This document shows positions 42,069 to 52,484 of a stretch of 64,000 nucleotides of DNA, one piece after another (the stretch's first letter is position 1; each line of letters opens with the position of its first letter). Source of the DNA: Chara braunii (Eukaryota > Streptophyta > Charophyceae > Charales > Characeae). The notes under the pieces were generated by a model. The model saw only the letters and a list, made by a program, of their open reading frames with translations, did not search any database and had not been told where the DNA came from. The DNA lies in NCBI GenBank assembly GCA_003427395.1, contig BFEA01000775.1, forward strand, positions 39,439-103,438. Direction: 5' to 3'. Position numbers and translations under genes: made by a program.

Positions 42069-43628
42069 TTGTGCGGCATTCACACACTGGGCAACATGAC
42101 TTATCTTTGGAACTGTCTGCGTGCCTCCATCCGTACGCGGTACATACCTCTTTTCTTCTTTCCTATCCCTCTCATTTTCTATGTCGATGAAGAAGGGGGG
42201 GAACTCAAAACTCGTGGTCAAATTGATGCGAGAAGGCAGACTCTGATAGGCCGTCTTCGCCAGTTGCTCGGTGAAATACACAGTGTCGGACCAGCAGCTG
42301 AACGGCTTGTGCGTGGACAATTCAACCTGCGCGCTGCAGAAGGTGAATTGGAGAATGCAAAGACAGCCATTGAGCTGCTGGAAACCAGAACGAGAGTTGA
42401 GGAACTCATCAAGCAAGGGCGAATGACCCTTGACCGTTATGTCGCCGAGAACCTAGAAAAGATGGACCAAAGAAGGAAAGAAAACGAACAAGAAAGAGAC
42501 GAAAAAAAGGAAACAAAATTGTCTGTAGAGATAATGGAGGAAAACGTCAGGCAATTAGAAAACACGCTAAAGGAAGACACAAGGAAGACTGAGGAATTTT
42601 GGAGAAAGCAAGTAGAGCAAGAAGAAGAAGAAAGAATGATTGAGGAACTTAGGCAGAGGTTTCACTACGAAGAAGCAGGTACCGAGCTTGCATCCATTCT
42701 ACAGTCTATAATGGTCTACCTTGTCCACCTTGAAAAAAAGATAGATAGCAATACTGCCTCACTGGAGACGGTGACTAGACTTTTGGAAAGCAAGGACAAG
42801 TTAAGGATTGAGGAGGAGACCAAGGGGAAGGAAGTCAAGAAAGAACCCCAAGAAAAACTTATGAAGGATGCAATGAAGAGGGTAACGCCGGAAAGACCTG
42901 AAGGCTTAAAGAAGGAAATTGAGAAGCCGACAGAGAAGAAAGAAAAACCCGCCAAAAAGAAAGAACCGGCTAAGGAAGTAAAAAAAACGAAGAGGAAAGA
43001 GAAAGTAAATATGAAATTGTCGTTTAAGTACAACAATAAGAAGGACAAAAATTTATTGTTGTGGATTGTTGAAATTCATACCTATTCCAGCACCGCTCCT
43101 GTCGAGCCTGAGAGTCAAGTGGCCTTCTCTACGTCGTGTCTGGGAGGAGTGGCCAAGGAGTGGGTACTGTCCGAAGCCAACGCTGTTGGCTTCGAAGACA
43201 TTGGTGAGTGGGCTAAGACCCTAACGCTCAGGCAATTTCTCCAGAAAATCAAGGAGGGATTTCTTGACAAGACCACAACCGATAAGGCTTTCGATGAGCT
43301 CACCACGATAGGACAAAAGCGTTGGTCTTTCGTTGATGCTTTGTTTCGTGAAGTAGATCGTCTTTTGCAGGTACCGGGATTGAACTTGAAGGATAACCTG
43401 ATCATGTATATCTACTCACATGCTTTGCCCGAGCCCATTCGCGGACAGCTCGTGGCAGAGGCGAAGTCTGGGAATTACAACTATCAACAATTTCGCGATC
43501 TTGCTCTCCAACGAGAGCAGATGACCGCTCAGGTAAAGGGTACATACGCCTCAGTGGTAAAGTCTGGTCCAGTAGGTACGGCAAGCGTGTCCTTTGGTGG
43601 CAAAAGCGTCAGGACCACATGCTTGTAG
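42069..43628 (+). CDS. gag: Gag polyprotein of element B (open frame)
   Basis: 519 codons without a stop. Residues ~27-38 (PLFFFPIPLIFY) are hydrophobic. Residues ~45-245 are predicted coiled coil (Glu/Lys/Arg-rich, with heptad-like Leu). Residues ~245-315 are a Lys/Glu/Pro-rich linker. Residues ~320-505 contain the capsid core with TSCLGGVAKEWVLSEA, LRQFLQKIKEGF and LPEPIRGQL of the Retrotrans_gag type. The zinc knuckle follows in another frame after TAG at 43626. Codon 1 is uncertain; the hydrophobic start is conserved with element A (MFGVWKLLLFLFP), which supports a start upstream of it. Confidence 0.88.
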   Translation: MCGIHTLGNMTYLWNCLRASIRTRYIPLFFFPIPLIFYVDEEGGELKTRGQIDARRQTLIGRLRQLLGEIHSVGPAAERLVRGQFNLRAAEGELENAKTAIELLETRTRVEELIKQGRMTLDRYVAENLEKMDQRRKENEQERDEKKETKLSVEIMEENVRQLENTLKEDTRKTEEFWRKQVEQEEEERMIEELRQRFHYEEAGTELASILQSIMVYLVHLEKKIDSNTASLETVTRLLESKDKLRIEEETKGKEVKKEPQEKLMKDAMKRVTPERPEGLKKEIEKPTEKKEKPAKKKEPAKEVKKTKRKEKVNMKLSFKYNNKKDKNLLLWIVEIHTYSSTAPVEPESQVAFSTSCLGGVAKEWVLSEANAVGFEDIGEWAKTLTLRQFLQKIKEGFLDKTTTDKAFDELTTIGQKRWSFVDALFREVDRLLQVPGLNLKDNLIMYIYSHALPEPIRGQLVAEAKSGNYNYQQFRDLALQREQMTAQVKGTYASVVKSGPVGTASVSFGGKSVRTTCL

Positions 43629-43954
43629 TCTTTGACGATGATACCGTAGAGAAGTTACCCCTCGACGAGTCTGAGGGAGGAAGAGGTAATGGCGGCAACG
43701 AGTCTGGGAAGGGTGACGTCGTTGTCGTAGTGGCCAACAAGGGAGGCCCAGGTCAATGGAAGAAGAAAAGGAGACCACACTCGTTTCCTGAGCATCTTGG
43801 CATCGCGTACGGGAAACCGTGGGAGAAAATGAGAATAACTCGTGAGGAGTGGCAGTCAAAAATGGACAACCGCCAGTGCCAAAAATGCGGAACTGTAGGG
43901 CACGTGATAGCCTGGTGTCCTTTGATTCGGAACCCAAAAGTGAGCAACCAGTAG
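43619..43954 (+). pseudogene. gag: Gag nucleocapsid zinc-knuckle segment of element B
   Basis: Acidic then basic sequence ends with CQKCGTVGHVIAWC near 43879-43920, a CCHC knuckle (C-x2-C-x4-H-x4-C) that binds element RNA. It overlaps the Gag stop in a different frame by about 10 bp, so one indel separates it from Gag. Confidence 0.88.
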
Positions 43955-44030
43955 GAGTAGCATCTGCTCGTACTGAGTCGAAGGGTTTAGACAAAGTAAA
44001 GGTAAGGCGCCAACAACCCCTTCTAACCCC

Positions 44031-44520
44031 TTGACTCTTAAGGAAGATGATAGCTCTTCTTTAGCCCGTCGTCCAGAGCACCCTGACACTGTTCTTTGTT
44101 CAGTCTCACTAGACGATTCCCTTGACGAGCTCGGCAATGAACTCATAGCACTTCAGAGTTCGTGGGCTAAGAAAGCTAACTCTAAGGGTGAGTTAATGAT
44201 CGCAGATATTGAGATTGCACATACACGAGTAGGTGCATTGTTAGACCCAGGATCGGCACGGTCTTATATCTCAGAGAAGGCAATTAGTAAATTGCATTTG
44301 GGAATGAAGGTAAGAAACTTACCTTGACCGATCACGTCTATGCTGGTTGACAAGAGCACGATCACTGTTTTTCAATATGTCGATCATGTCAAGTGTTACT
44401 TTAGGACTAAGAAAGGAAATAAGATTTTGCATGAGATATCCTTCCTCGTTGAAAATAACCTGCCTTTTGATATGATTCCAAGAATGGATTGGCACGAGGA
44501 AGCCAACCCAAAAGTCTAGT
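44031..44520 (+). pseudogene. pol: Aspartic protease of element B
   Basis: GALLDPGSARSYIS near 44232-44273 corresponds to DSG in element A, but Ser is Pro (TCA-type to CCA-type change), so catalysis would be impaired. [11 protein letters not shown] near 44473 replaces LILGMDWH. Stops at 44325 and 44516. Confidence 0.85.
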
Positions 44521-45645
44521 TCAAAGAAAAAATTGTAAAGTTGAAGGACGAGAGTTTGAAATGCGAGCGATCAAGTTGTATCATAGGTCTGGCTCTGACT
44601 CAACCTTATCTTTCTGTTATATGAGTCACCCAACCTTTAGATCACTGATCTTCAAGAAGAAGTTGGATCAGGATATGATGATGGTACTCGTTAAACGAGT
44701 AGGTGAATGTTCCTCATCCTATCCTCCTTCTATTGAAAAACTTCTCGATGAATATAAGGACTTGCAGACTGAGACGACAAGAATCACTGAGCGTGCTATT
44801 AAGCACACGATCGAGATTATTCCCGGAAGCAAGATTCCCAAGGGTCCCATCTACCGTATGTCTCCTAGGGAACATGAGGAACTTCATAAACAACTGCAAG
44901 AACTTACAGATAAGGGATGGATTCACCCTAGTTCATCTCCTTACGGTGCCGCTGTCTTATTCGTACCCAAGAAGGAAGGTGAACTTAGATTATGCATTGA
45001 CTATCGTGGGCTGAATTCCGTCATTGTGAAAAACGCGGAACCACTTCCGCGCATTGACGACCTGTTGGACCAGTTGCAAGGATGCAGGTACTTCAATAAA
45101 ATTGATCTCAAGTCAGGGTACCACCAAATCGAGGTGTCTCCTGAAGATCAACACAAGACGGCTTTTCGAACCATGTATGGTCACTACGAGTTCGTAGTTA
45201 TGCCTTTTGGTTTTACTAATGCGCCTGCAACCTTTCAAAGGTCAATGAATGAGTTGTTTTATCAATAGTTTGATCAATTCGTAGTAGTCTACCTCGACGA
45301 TATTCTAGTGTATAGTTAAACACTAGAAGATCCCGAGAAACATCTACGGATGGTTCTGCAGAAATTGCACGAAGGCAATTTCAAACTGAACCCCAAAAAG
45401 TCTGAGTTTGCTAAGCCTGAAGTCTTGTACTTAGGGCATTTAGTAAATGAAGGACTAAGGCTCGAGGAAAAGAAGGTCACAACGATTCGAGATTGGCCCC
45501 AACCTAAGACCATAATTGAATTGAGATTTTTTATAGGACTTGCTAGTTATTGTAGGAAGTTCGTAAAAAACTTCTTGTTGATAGTTGCTCCTATGAGACG
45601 ACTTCTGAAGAAGCCAAAACCTTGGTTGTGAGACAAAGATTGTGA
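44521..45645 (+). pseudogene. pol: Reverse transcriptase of element B
   Basis: Open from 44489 to 45268 with [59 protein letters not shown] and [17 protein letters not shown] at 45266 comes just before VVYLDDILVYS, whose YLDD is intact; a further TAA follows at 45316. Confidence 0.92.
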
Positions 45646-46260
45646 GTTGTCGTTCAGGAAGTTGAAGTATGTTCTGACGCGCTACCCTGTCTTAAAAATC
45701 GTTGATCCTTTTCTCTCTTTCATCGTCACAACTGACGTAAGTTAGTATGGGATTAGAGTTGTGCTACAGCAGGATGACGGTAAGGGATATAGGCCTATAG
45801 AGTCTATGTCCATGAGACTTCTGTCAGAGAAAGTGGCTAACTCCACCTACGAGAGAGAATTATATGCCTTAGTTGTTGCACTTGACACTTGTAAGCACTA
45901 CTTGTGAGGGAGACACTTCACTGTCTACTCAGGTCATTCTACTCTGAAGTGGATCAAGACTCAGCCTAGACTCTCTGATAAGTTAGTTAGATGGTCCGCT
46001 TTCATCAACACCTTAGTCTTTGAATTGAAAATTATCAAAGGAAAGTCTAATGTGGTTGCGGATGGTTTGTCCAGGCGTGCAAATTTCTTTGGAACTATTG
46101 TCTGCTATCTCGATACTGGGAATGAATTAAAGGAACAAATCAGGAAGGGATATGAGAGTGATCCTATTTGGAGTCCTATCATCGGGACCCTACGAAAGAA
46201 CCCTGAACTATTCCCAGAATATCAAATGACTGATGGCTTACTTTTTTACCCCTAGATAAG
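45646..46260 (+). pseudogene. pol: RNase H of element B
   Basis: VTTDVS, stop, YGIRVVLQQDDGKGYR, then STYERELYALVVALDTCKHYL, stop, GRHFTVYSGH and NVVADGLSRRANFF. Several stops; otherwise collinear with element A. Confidence 0.88.
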
Positions 46261-47594
46261 AAGAAAGACTATGCATTCCTGACCAAGAAGAAATCAAAAG
46301 TCTAATCATTGGGAAATGCCATGATGTTGAGGGATACTTTGGTTTTAAGAAGACGTATGCTCATGTACGAGAACACTTTGAATGGAAAGTAATGAAGGAG
46401 GATGTACTAACCTATGTGTGGACTTGCCTTGTCTAACAAAGAAACAAACCCTCACGTGAGAATCCGTTGGGACTGTTGAGACCACTGCCTATTCCAAGTG
46501 AGCCAGGTGAGTCTATCTCCATAGACTTCATGAGTCTCACTAAAAGTCGAAATGACAACAATCAGGTAATGGTCATTGTGGATCGATTCTCCAAATATGC
46601 TATGTTCATTCCTTTGCCTGCCGAAGCTAGAACTGAGCTGGTTATCTAGAAGTTTCAGATGTGATGGGTTTCCGAGTATGGAGTTCTGAAAACCATTCTC
46701 TCTGACAGGGATGTACAGTGGCAGAAGTTGATGGAAGTCTATGGTACCAGGTTGACCATGTCGTCAGGAAGACACCCTGAAACGAATGGCCAAACTGAAT
46801 AGATGAACCGTCTGTGCCAACGACTTTTGTGCATGTATGTCTGACCCAATCAAATAGATTGGGATGATAACTTACTTAAGATTGCTAGTGCCTATAATAA
46901 CATTACACATACTGTTACAGGTAGAACGCCTAACGCACTGCATAAAAGTTGGAAGCCTCGACGCCACATTGATGCTTTAACTCGGGACCGTATTTGAGAG
47001 GTTACCCCCATAAGATATTAAAAAGGTAAAGGAAAATATACAGAAAACCCAACTGCAGATGATTGAGCAGGCCAACAAACATCGTCGACCACCGTAGTTT
47101 CAGGAAGGTGATTTGGTATGGGTGAAGTCTAAAGAATTTGCCTTAGAAGAAAACGTGTCTCAAAAATTGTTACCTATTATAGGCCCTGGGAAGTTCTCAA
47201 TGTGATCGGGGATGCAGATGGACCTTCTTATCGAATTGATGTACCCCCTCACCTCAGAACCTATCTTATCTTTCACGCGTCTAAACTCTTGCCATATGTA
47301 GAGGGAACTGAGTTTCCTAATAGACCATCTATGTTTCCCCCCTCCATGAATGGAGGCCACGAAGTTGAGAAGATTCTTGAACATAGCTATTTTTCTACAG
47401 GTGGCAGAGGACGACCGCAGAAGCAGTATAAGGTGAAGGTCAAGTTTCAATCCCCTACTGAAGCTAGATGGTTCAGTAAAAAGGAACTTCGACCTACTGC
47501 TCCTGACATTGTTGCTGCATATGAACGTGGGTTGAGGGGAAATTATGTGTTTCTGCGATGGAACTCAAAATTTGGGCCAGCAGGAATGCAATAA
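46261..47594 (+). pseudogene. pol: Integrase and C-terminus of element B
   Basis: CHDVEGYFGFKK and a damaged second knuckle, SIDFMSLTKSRND (first Asp), TILSDRDV (second Asp, with a deletion after it) and RHPETNGQTE (Glu) are visible. The C-terminal block 47202-47594 is open, with FHASKLLPYVEG, EVEKILEHSYFST and GRGRPQKQYKV. More than six stops lie between 46260 and 47190. The end of the frame overlaps the right LTR. Confidence 0.9.
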
Positions 47595-48664
47595 CCCATG
47601 AGGTATGCCTCGTAGAATGTCTAAGGGCCCCGCCAGGCCACCACTCAGACCCAGGCCACAGAGGAGACAAGACCCTAAGTAAATTCAGGGCCTGAGCGGG
47701 CGACAATTGACCGAAGTCAACTGCCTGACGCCCAACATTCAAAGTCAAAGTATACCCAGTCCAGGTCGCAGGTCGGACGCACACACTTGTTTGTATGTAG
47801 GTACTGAGACAACATCAGGACCAAGTGGAAGTCTCCAATTGTACACAATCCAGGCCCTCGACTGTGAGTCAATTTGTACGACTGTGGGAGGGAGACCTGA
47901 GGCGAGACAGCCTCGTCAAACACTACATAAGGCGTGGTCTCCAGGAGGTCAATATTCAGTCTTGCTATGCTACCTCAACACTGGCTTGACTCTGGCTGGA
48001 CGCTGGCTGGACGCTGGCTGGACGTTGGCTGGACGCTGGCTTGACACTGGCCGTGCGCTGGTACTGTGGACAACGACGTGGGACTGTGGCAGCATGCTGG
48101 CGCCTTCTCTGCTGAGCGCCAGCCTCTGCTGATATGGCGCATGTCACCTGTCTACATTGCTGATGTGGCGCAGGCCATTTGTCTACATTGATGATGTGGC
48201 GCAGGCCATCTGTCTTCATTGCTGATGTGGCGCATGCCATCCATCTCTACTGCTGACGTGGCACTGGCCACGCTGTCTACATGAGGTGACTGGTTGCGAC
48301 AAGGAGTGAGATTGGGATCTGTGGATGATTCGAAAATGGTACTCACCTGAGGTTGACGTCGATAGTGCCACGTGGCACTTTTGTGTGATCAGGACTGGTC
48401 AGACTTGTTACTGTATATTGATTGATGACGTGGAGGCGAGGGCAAGCCCGGAGAAGGAGTGGGTGATATTTGGGCTACTCTTTTGTGGTCACTGATTATC
48501 TCTTCCACCCTCTCATCTGTCTATTCCCCCTCCACTCTCTTCGTCTAATGGTAACGAGATATTGTATCAGATATCACTTTCACGATTACTGGAGACCTTG
48601 TGCAGATCTGAGTCTACTTGTACTTCGACGTCTGATGAGTATCTTCCACTCTGGGTTCATTACA
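47587..48664 (+). repeat. 3' LTR of element B
   Basis: It begins TGCAATAACCCATGAGG and ends GGGTTCATTACA. It lacks one 36-bp unit and a ~40-bp segment near 48370 that the left LTR has. Confidence 0.92.
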
Positions 48665-48910
48665 CATTGGTTAACTGGTAGAGCTAAGTCGGCAAGAAGC
48701 CATTGGAAGTTGCATATCCTAGTGGAAGTTATGGCTAGAGTCCTTGTCCAAGAAGATATGTAGGTCCGATCTGGTGAGAGATTTTTGTGAGTTTCACATC
48801 GTTGGCTGATGATCTGAGCTATGGGGTACAACCTTATCCGTAATGTGTATCTGAGCTTTTGTCGTGTATTCCAAGAGGTTGGTTCGTTTCTCTATATTTA
48901 AACTTCCCGA
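48665..48910 (-). pseudogene. L1c ORF2 piece between Gypsy B and inverted LTR
   Basis: Minus-strand translation gives ICNFQWLLADLALPVNQ, matching LQWLILYPAIPLNQWL of L1a. Further out the sequence is degenerate. It joins 39950 on one side and 50014 on the other. Confidence 0.7.
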
Positions 48911-50013
48911 TGCAAGGAATATGAGTGTGAACAATATACAGAAAACCAAGTTGCGAAATCACACAGATGTCCAGGCAGTCGTGTCAAAGCAGAGAGTACA
49001 AAATGCGCCGAGATACCATCCATATAGAGCAATACAATGAAGTAATGAGCCAATATTCAAGCCCATAGGCCACACCAACACAGTATCCAAAGTCGCCCCT
49101 CTCCTGTCTGGCGCCCAGCGCCCAGCCTACTCTACCCGACTATCCTACCTACAGCTGGTTCAAGAAACAGGTTCACTTTGACTCTCGAAGACCAATGTAC
49201 ATGACTGTCAACACCATAGCCGACCTCTCTTCATGCACCAGGTACGTATCTCGTCACCCTCAATCAGACCTTGATTACCCCACACTTCGCCTCCTTCCCT
49301 GAAGACCACCTGATCGCCCTCCTTACCCCCTGGCGCCCAGCAGCCCGGCTATGGCTGCCTGCGCCCCGCTGCCCTGCAGCGCCCCACTTCACCACTACGC
49401 GCCCCGTCAGCGCCCTTGGCAGCAGCGCAGCATCAAACGATAGTGCAACAGCACTTCCGCATTGCCTGCACTGGCCAGAGCCTGGCCTGGGCTGCCTCAG
49501 TTCTTTTATGGAAGCGGCAGCGTCCTGGATGCTGCGTGTGGCCTGGCTGGAAGCTTCCAGTAGCTTTCGGTTGGGCCTCAGACCCTGCACCCAGGCCCGA
49601 GACTACAGTTGAGGGCCTGGGCCCTTTTCAGTTGGGCACGGCCTGAGTCTCCGGACTTGGGCTGTTTGCTGCATCTGTGCAGGGCTCCCAGGCAGGTGTG
49701 TAGGCAGTACTGCTTTTCCAAATGCCGGCGGCCTGCTTCCTGATGTATCGGCCCTGCTTTGTGTGTATGTGCCCAGGCGCAACTGTCAAGGCCTGGGCCA
49801 AACTGTATGACGCAGCTTAGTCAGGCTCTCGCGTCTACCCAACCAACTGGCGTGCTGCGAGAGCCTGAATACCCACATATGGAAATGTCGAATTTTGGCC
49901 TCTGACGAATATTCAGGCCTGCCTTCACTTAGGCCGGGCACTTGGCTTGATGGGGGCCTTAGCCCAGAACATGTGATGTTCGATAGGGCCCCTTTGAGGG
50001 CGTGTTCCGCACA
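48911..50013 (-). repeat. D-family LTR in reverse orientation (solo or truncated)
   Basis: Reverse complement begins TGTGCGGAACACG and ends CATATTCCTTGCA. It shares the GGCGCCCAG.. and CCCTAAGTGAAGGC-like blocks with the D LTRs. No coding region accompanies it and no target duplication is evident. Confidence 0.75.
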
Positions 50014-50480
50014 CTGACTCCCACAGGGTCTATTTCCAGTTCCTCTATGTTGGTTGTGGGGTTGTAAATTCTTCGATGCTCTGTTTCTACCACTCTCACT
50101 TTTCGTGCTGATGATTCTGGAAGGCTGATCTCTCCTTCGGGCTTTGCACTTACAATGCTTCTGGTAGCCCCCGGCTTTTGTATGTTGCACATGTCAGTTG
50201 TTCTCGTTGCCCAGTCCCCTGGCCTCCACTTGAAGGGGCCCTTTAGTAGGACTAGGCACTTGTCAGGAGTTGATAGTAAAATGCCATTCAGATTTTTCTG
50301 CAATTTGTGGCATCCCTTCAGAGTCAGTCTTAGCTCTCCTATGTTCTTCCATCTCCTGTCTGTGTCATGCCAAAGATGCTTGATTTGCCTCACTCCCTTT
50401 TCCACCCAGGTATCTCATCTAGAGTCCTATGCTGTTAGCGTCCAAGGCTTTCCTTGTGTCAGAGGATCCACTGATTACAG
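50014..50480 (-). pseudogene. L1c ORF2 thumb/connection region
   Basis: Minus-strand translation gives VEKGVRQIKHLWHDTDRRWKN, KGCHKLQKNLNGILLS and IEELEIDPVG, aligning with ISKGVWKIDHFWNSEKNRW and IKDLEVDPKK in L1d. Confidence 0.75.
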
Positions 50481-50489
50481 AAGATAGCT

Positions 50490-51493
50490 TGCCTCAATAT
50501 CCACGTGAGGCCTGTTCTCGACAACTTTTCCATATGTGGGTACTCAGACAGTTGCAGCATGCCAGTTGGTTACAGCACAACATGAGCCTCCAGGCTCTTT
50601 CCAAAAACAAAGGGGCTGCGCTGTACAGTTGAGCCCAGGGCTCAGGCGGTTGCACCCTGGGCACACGCTGTGTGAGGCCGACACATCACGGACTTGTTAC
50701 AGGCCAATGAGGAAGCAGCATTATCATCACACATGTGCCGCGAGCCAATGAGAATGCTGCAAACACTTGGAGGCTGGGTGGCTGCCTGAACGTGCCTAAC
50801 TGCACGAGGTCCAGACCAGTTCCGGAAACTGGGCCTGGGCGCAGACACTTGGGGCCCAACTGAAGCTACTGGGTCCCCACACGCCTGGCCAGGACAGCCA
50901 GCAGCGACACACTTTCCATAAAGGAAAGTGTGAGCCCCTGGCAGGCCCATTCTGGCCTAGGCAGGCAATGCGGACACGCTGCTGCGTTGCGATGCTAGTG
51001 TCTGCATGGGCGCTGCTGGTTGGAGGTGCGCACGGGCGCAGTGGTGAGAGGGGTGCTGCTGAGGCAGCGGGCGCACAGCAGCCATAGCCGGGCAGCTGAG
51101 GTGCAGGGCAGGTGACGGCCAAGGTGGTCCTCGGGTAGGAGGCACATGCTGTGGGAAGACGAGGGGTGATGAGGGGAGGAGAGAGAACTTACCTGGTGTA
51201 TGATGGTGGTCGGCATTGCTGTTGACGTCACGTAGATTACTCTTCGACTTCAGAGTGATCCGGTTGCAAGAACGTAGATAGGCTAGATAGGCTGAGTACG
51301 ATAGGCTGGGCACTGGGTGCCAGACAGTAAGTGTGACATTGGATACGGTGTTGGTGTGACCAGAGAGTGGTGACATTGACATTTGAGCTCATTGTATTGC
51401 TCTTATTTGGACGGTATCTTGGTGCATTGCACTCTCTGCTTGGTTCATGACTATCTGAGCTTCTTCGTGATTTTGCAACTTGGATTTCTTGCA
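50490..51493 (+). repeat. D-family LTR, plus strand
   Basis: It contains CAGTTGCAGCATGCCAGTTGG (50554 on), GATCCGGTTGCAAGAACGTAG (51257 on) and ends GATTTCTTGCA. The start is diverged from TGTGAGG. It is followed by a primer site at 51497-51511. Confidence 0.75.
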
Positions 51494-51496
51494 ATT

Positions 51497-51511
51497 TGGT
51501 ATCAGAGCTGG
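51497..51511 (+). promoter_or_regulatory. Primer-binding site after D-family LTR
   Basis: TGGTATCAGAGCTGG is an exact plant initiator tRNA-Met type site. Only ~60-100 bp of leader follow before unrelated sequence, so the element is truncated. Confidence 0.85.
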
Positions 51512-51599
51512 TTCGCGATTGTCGTTACCGGCGCTGGTGACATTGTTACTTGGTGTGCTTGCAATGAATTGCAGTGCTCCAAGCGGGCTGTATACTAAT

Positions 51600-52135
51600 T
51601 TTGTCCCTGTCGTCGTTGTCGGGACTTGATCCCCCAACCTTTGTCTGCTGTATTGCCTGTTTGTTTGCTGTTTGTGTCTTGAACCTTTCGGGACTTGATC
51701 CCGTGGCCTGTAACCTGTGTGTTTTGTTTGTGAGAGGTGTGCCCTATGGGGCTTTATCCCTGCGTCTGTCACTAGTAGTCTCTGTTTGGTAGTCCTAGGC
51801 CATTCAGCCTTTTTTCTTTTGCCTTGTCATAGGTCTAGGCCCCTTTTACCCTGTTTCCATCTCGATACAGATAGGTCTTGGGTTGTTGCTTTGGGGAGGC
51901 CGTTGTAGGTCTAGGCAGAGAGTAGAAGTAGCGGGCAGGAAAATTAGTTCATGTCTTTTCTCATTGTTTTCGGCTGGGGAAACTCTGCCCGTTCATTGAC
52001 GAAGCGTTGCTGCGTTATATTGGGCGAGGGCATCTTCTTCTTCGAAGCCAGCCATAGCTGGGGCTGGGGCACGAAGTTGGAGATTGCACTGCTTTTATTT
52101 AGCAGCTCCGCACGAGAGCTTCCACAGGACTGTGC
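51600..52135. other. Unassigned stretch before the gap
   Basis: Contains two or three GGGACTTGATCC(C/T)-type repeats (51624, 51689) and T-rich DNA. No coding evidence. It ends at a run of N. Confidence 0.5.
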
Positions 52136-52465
52136 NNNNNNNNNNNNNNNNNNNNNNNNNNNNNNNNNNNNNNNNNNNNNNNNNNNNNNNNNNNNNNNNN
52201 NNNNNNNNNNNNNNNNNNNNNNNNNNNNNNNNNNNNNNNNNNNNNNNNNNNNNNNNNNNNNNNNNNNNNNNNNNNNNNNNNNNNNNNNNNNNNNNNNNNN
52301 NNNNNNNNNNNNNNNNNNNNNNNNNNNNNNNNNNNNNNNNNNNNNNNNNNNNNNNNNNNNNNNNNNNNNNNNNNNNNNNNNNNNNNNNNNNNNNNNNNNN
52401 NNNNNNNNNNNNNNNNNNNNNNNNNNNNNNNNNNNNNNNNNNNNNNNNNNNNNNNNNNNNNNNNN
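52136..52465. other. Assembly gap (330 N)
   Basis: Undetermined bases, immediately followed by the T tract that is the tail of L1d. Any frame spanning it is meaningless. Confidence 1.
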
Positions 52466-52484
52466 TTTTTTTTTTTTTTTTTTT

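Larger units (their letters stand above)
39951..48664 (+). mobile_element. Ty3/Gypsy element B, two LTRs, complete domain order but many stops
   Basis: LTRs at 39951-41102 and 47587-48664, primer site at 41106, leader array, full-length Gag, zinc knuckle, protease, RT, RNase H, integrase. The word CATT adjoins both outer ends (39947-39950; 48665-48668) and is probably part of the target duplication in L1c. It is the sister lineage of element A. Confidence 0.94.
38507..50480 (-). mobile_element. L1-type LINE 'L1c' (5'-truncated), split by Gypsy B and an LTR
   Basis: Tail T run 38507-38516; terminal block TTCTGGGGAGC...CGCCGGCAAGTC. ORF2 C-terminus is at 39550-39950, continuing at 48665-48910 and 50014-50480. 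In each gap the protein sequence resumes where it left off, e.g. ADLALPVNQ at 48680 then RKWLNKRRS at 39947. Its 5' limit near 50480 abuts a D-family LTR. Confidence 0.82.

Noticed and set aside
42069-42180. Env-like gene in element B
   Set aside because: The hydrophobic stretch is at the start of Gag, not after integrase; no third ORF follows pol.
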